Shown here piece by piece: positions 7,924 to 9,671 of a DNA stretch of 9,671 nt. This DNA comes from Gammaproteobacteria bacterium (lineage in GTDB: Bacteria > Pseudomonadota > Gammaproteobacteria > Pseudomonadales > Azotimanducaceae_A): NCBI GenBank assembly GCA_026713405.1, contig JAPOON010000225.1:1-9671 (forward strand), written 5' to 3'. Position 1 is the first letter of the stretch. Each line of letters opens with the position of its first letter. Both the position numbers and the translations under genes were made by a program. The notes under the pieces were generated by a model, which searched no databases, had not been told where the DNA came from, and saw only the letters and a list, made by a program, of their open reading frames with translations.

Positions 7924-8135
7924 ACTGCTACTCCTCATCTGGTCCTGCTCAGAGCCTGAAGCCAGGGAACAAGAGAGACTGCTCCTCCAAGGCAACGGCT
8001 CGGACGGGGAGCGTCAGGTGCTCCCTCTTGCGAAAGCCACAATCCCGGAGCGGATGCCAACCCGTCCCGCACGTATCACCGACCTTCGCACCGCGCGACA
8101 TTCTACATCAGAACACACGGGCTGGGTTGACAGGC
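7924..8135 (-). other. bamA-skp intergenic region with small hairpin
   Basis: These 212 bases are the only sizeable gap in the cluster. They hold a perfect 6-bp inverted repeat, GGGAGC and GCTCCC, with a 7-base loop (8007-8025). No T-run follows on the minus strand, so it does not look like an intrinsic terminator. A lone TAGAAT (8105-8100, minus) resembles a -10 box but has no good -35. A GGAGGAG at 7989-7983 has no useful start behind it in the skp frame. In E. coli a sigma-E promoter lies near skp; I could not recognise one here. Confidence 0.4.
7931..7935 (-). promoter_or_regulatory. Shine-Dalgarno sequence of skp
   Basis: AGGAG lies seven bases before GTG 7923. The alternative ATG at 7938 overlaps this region and would use the AGGA at 7943-7946. 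The AGGAG is why the shorter start was preferred. Confidence 0.6.
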
Positions 8136-9671
8136 CTATCGAGCGACACCCAACTCGAACTGAAACGACTCTTTCTCGTCGATGTCGCTGGTATTGAATG
8201 CCTTCGCGATACCGAAGGTCATCGGCCCCATGGCAGTCAGCCAGGTGATGCCGAAGCCCACCGAGTAACGGAACTCGTCGAAATCCGGGCCGAAGCAGTT
8301 GCGGCTGACGTCCGGACAGTTCGTGTTGAAGACGTTGCCGGCGTCGACGAATATGACGGGCCGGAACTGGCGGTTCTCCTCGACGAAGGGCAGCGTGAGG
8401 ATTAGTTCCAGGCTTCCCTCGATGAGCATGTTGCCCCCGAACGGGTCTCCGTCCCGCGCCCTGCCCCTGCGGAAAAAGCCTGCTGGGATCTCGTTGCCGT
8501 CTATGTCGTGGGTGGGATTGGTGGTACGGGGCCCGAGGGTGGACTGCTCGAACCCGCGAATGGAGCCGAAGCCGCCGGCAAAGAAGTGCTCGTAGAACGG
8601 CAGGGCATCCGTGCCGCCGTAGCCGCCGCCATAGCCCAACTCCGTGCGGAAACGAAGCGTCAGCCCGGCGAAGAACGGAAAATACTGTTCGCCCCTGTAG
8701 GTGACCTTCCAGAACTCCAGGTCGCTGCCGGGAACCGATGCCTGCAGGGCCAGCGTCTGGGAACGTCCGCGGGTGGGGAAGAGGCCCCGGTTGAGCGTGG
8801 AACCGACCCAGGACAGGTTCGCCTTGAAATTGAGGAAGTCGTCGCCGTTCTTGTCGAGGAACTCGCTGATCTCCAGTGCCGGGAAGCGCCCTTCGGTCAG
8901 GTTCGTCTGCTCCACGGAGCCACCGAAGTTGATGCGCTGCGTCTCGCCGATGGGAAAGCCGAAGTTCACCCCGACGCCGAAGGCATCGGTGCTGTAGCGC
9001 GCTATGTTGCGCTCGTCCCAGTCGAGGCGCCGGAAATAGGCGTTGTAGCCCCGGCTGATGCCGTCGAGGGTGTAGTAGGGGTTGAAGTAGTTGAAGTTCG
9101 CCGATTTCTGATATTTCGAGTACGACACGCCGAGCCCGAGGCTGTTGCCCGTGCCGAGCACGTTGTTTTCCTGGTAGTTGGCGCCGACCACCAGCCCCCA
9201 CCCCTGGCTGTAGCCCAGGGTCGCGGAAATGCTGCCCGAGGGCTGTTCTTCCACGGTGAAACTCACGTCGATCTGGTCGTCCGTGCCGGGTACCTCCGGG
9301 GTTTCCACGTTCACTGCCTGGAAGTAGCCCAGGCGCTCGAGGCGCAATTTGGACAGGTCGATCTGGGCGGTCGAGGCCCAGCCGCCTTCCATCTGCCGCA
9401 ATTCACGGCGCATCACCTCGTCCTGGGTCACCCGGTTGCCGGAGAAGCTGACGCGCCGCACATAGGCCCGCTTGCCCGCATCGACCACCACGTCGATGCT
9501 GACCGTTCCGTCTTCCTTGACGCGCGGGATACCGCCGGCGCTGGCAAACGTATAGCCGGAATTGCCGAGCGCTGCCTCCAGGCGCTCCTCGGTGGCCGTC
9601 AGCCAGGCCTGGGAGAACACCTGCCCCGCCTCGACCAGCATCAGCGGGCGCAGGTCTTCCGGCTTCACGTC
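8136..9671 (-). CDS. bamA: Outer membrane protein assembly factor BamA (3' part, N-terminus off the right edge)
   Basis: BamA is the Omp85-family core of the BAM complex that folds and inserts beta-barrel proteins into the outer membrane. The visible 511 codons cover most of POTRA4 (through VDAGKRAYVRRVSFSGN), the whole of POTRA5 (from about RVTQDEVMRRELRQMEG to VSFTVEEQ) and the complete 16-strand barrel (from GSISATLGYSQGWGL). The signal sequence and the first POTRA domains are missing. Family marks are NPYYTLDGISRGY, NRGLFPTRG, PFYEHFFAGG and GSIRGFEQSTLGPR, which holds the conserved loop-6 RGF motif. A cysteine pair, NCPDVSRNC, sits in what should be loop 7; the E. coli loop-6 pair is absent. 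The last residues are FQFELGVAR before TAG, so the chain ends in Arg where a terminal aromatic is the rule. No frameshift is apparent. Confidence 0.98.
   Translation of the reverse strand, partial: DVKPEDLRPLMLVEAGQVFSQAWLTATEERLEAALGNSGYTFASAGGIPRVKEDGTVSIDVVVDAGKRAYVRRVSFSGNRVTQDEVMRRELRQMEGGWASTAQIDLSKLRLERLGYFQAVNVETPEVPGTDDQIDVSFTVEEQPSGSISATLGYSQGWGLVVGANYQENNVLGTGNSLGLGVSYSKYQKSANFNYFNPYYTLDGISRGYNAYFRRLDWDERNIARYSTDAFGVGVNFGFPIGETQRINFGGSVEQTNLTEGRFPALEISEFLDKNGDDFLNFKANLSWVGSTLNRGLFPTRGRSQTLALQASVPGSDLEFWKVTYRGEQYFPFFAGLTLRFRTELGYGGGYGGTDALPFYEHFFAGGFGSIRGFEQSTLGPRTTNPTHDIDGNEIPAGFFRRGRARDGDPFGGNMLIEGSLELILTLPFVEENRQFRPVIFVDAGNVFNTNCPDVSRNCFGPDFDEFRYSVGFGITWLTAMGPMTFGIAKAFNTSDIDEKESFQFELGVAR

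Noticed and set aside
7383..7995. Extended skp start at TTG 7995
   Set aside because: It would put a 24-residue hydrophilic stretch before the signal peptide. The starts at 7923 and 7938 have better ribosome-binding sites and give a normal signal peptide.
8100..8105. TAGAAT on the minus strand as a -10 box for skp
   Set aside because: No -35 resemblance is found at 16-18 bases, and there is no extended -10 TG. One hexamer is not enough.
8126..8131. TTGACA on the plus strand, a perfect -35 hexamer
   Set aside because: It points away from every gene here, towards antisense of bamA, and no -10 box lies 16-18 bases downstream.
8014..9201. A 395-codon minus-strand frame inside bamA
   Set aside because: It is an out-of-frame shadow of bamA with arginine-rich, low-complexity composition.

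Overview
The window is an almost gap-free, single-strand block of envelope-biogenesis and replication genes, all read from the minus strand. In transcription order (right to left) they are bamA (3' part), skp/ompH, lpxD, fabZ, lpxA, lpxB, rnhB and dnaE (5' part). This is the classical bamA-skp-lpxD-fabZ-lpxA-lpxB-rnhB-dnaE order known from E. coli and many other Gammaproteobacteria. With the high GC content (roughly 60-65% by eye) and frequent GTG starts, it points to a GC-rich gammaproteobacterium. I cannot place it more finely. No mobile element, tRNA, rRNA, CRISPR array or phage gene is visible.

Layout. From 9671 to 8136 is the C-terminal two thirds of BamA (most of POTRA4, POTRA5 and the complete barrel). 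From 8135 to 7924 is the only real intergenic region, about 210 bases with a small hairpin. From 7923 to 3196 run skp, lpxD, fabZ, lpxA, lpxB and rnhB. Most junctions are 4-base stop/start overlaps; the exceptions are a 70-base gap before lpxB and the uncertain rnhB start. From 3199 to the left edge is dnaE, with 1066 codons visible and about 100 C-terminal residues missing.

How the genes work together. LpxA, LpxD and LpxB carry out the first, third and fifth steps of lipid A synthesis. FabZ draws on the same 3-hydroxyacyl-ACP pool that LpxA and LpxD use as acyl donor. Skp chaperones outer-membrane proteins to the BAM machine, whose core is BamA. RnhB and DnaE (RNA-DNA hybrid repair and replicative polymerase) are conserved operon partners without an obvious envelope role.

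I do not see an undescribed multi-gene system; this is a housekeeping locus. The points worth a second look are small. A 14-codon arginine-rich ORF with its own Shine-Dalgarno sequence overlaps the lpxB start. rnhB has no convincing conventional start. LpxA and LpxD each lack an auxiliary histidine conserved in the E. coli enzymes. BamA ends in Arg instead of an aromatic residue. Comparisons with E. coli proteins are from memory, not from a computed alignment.
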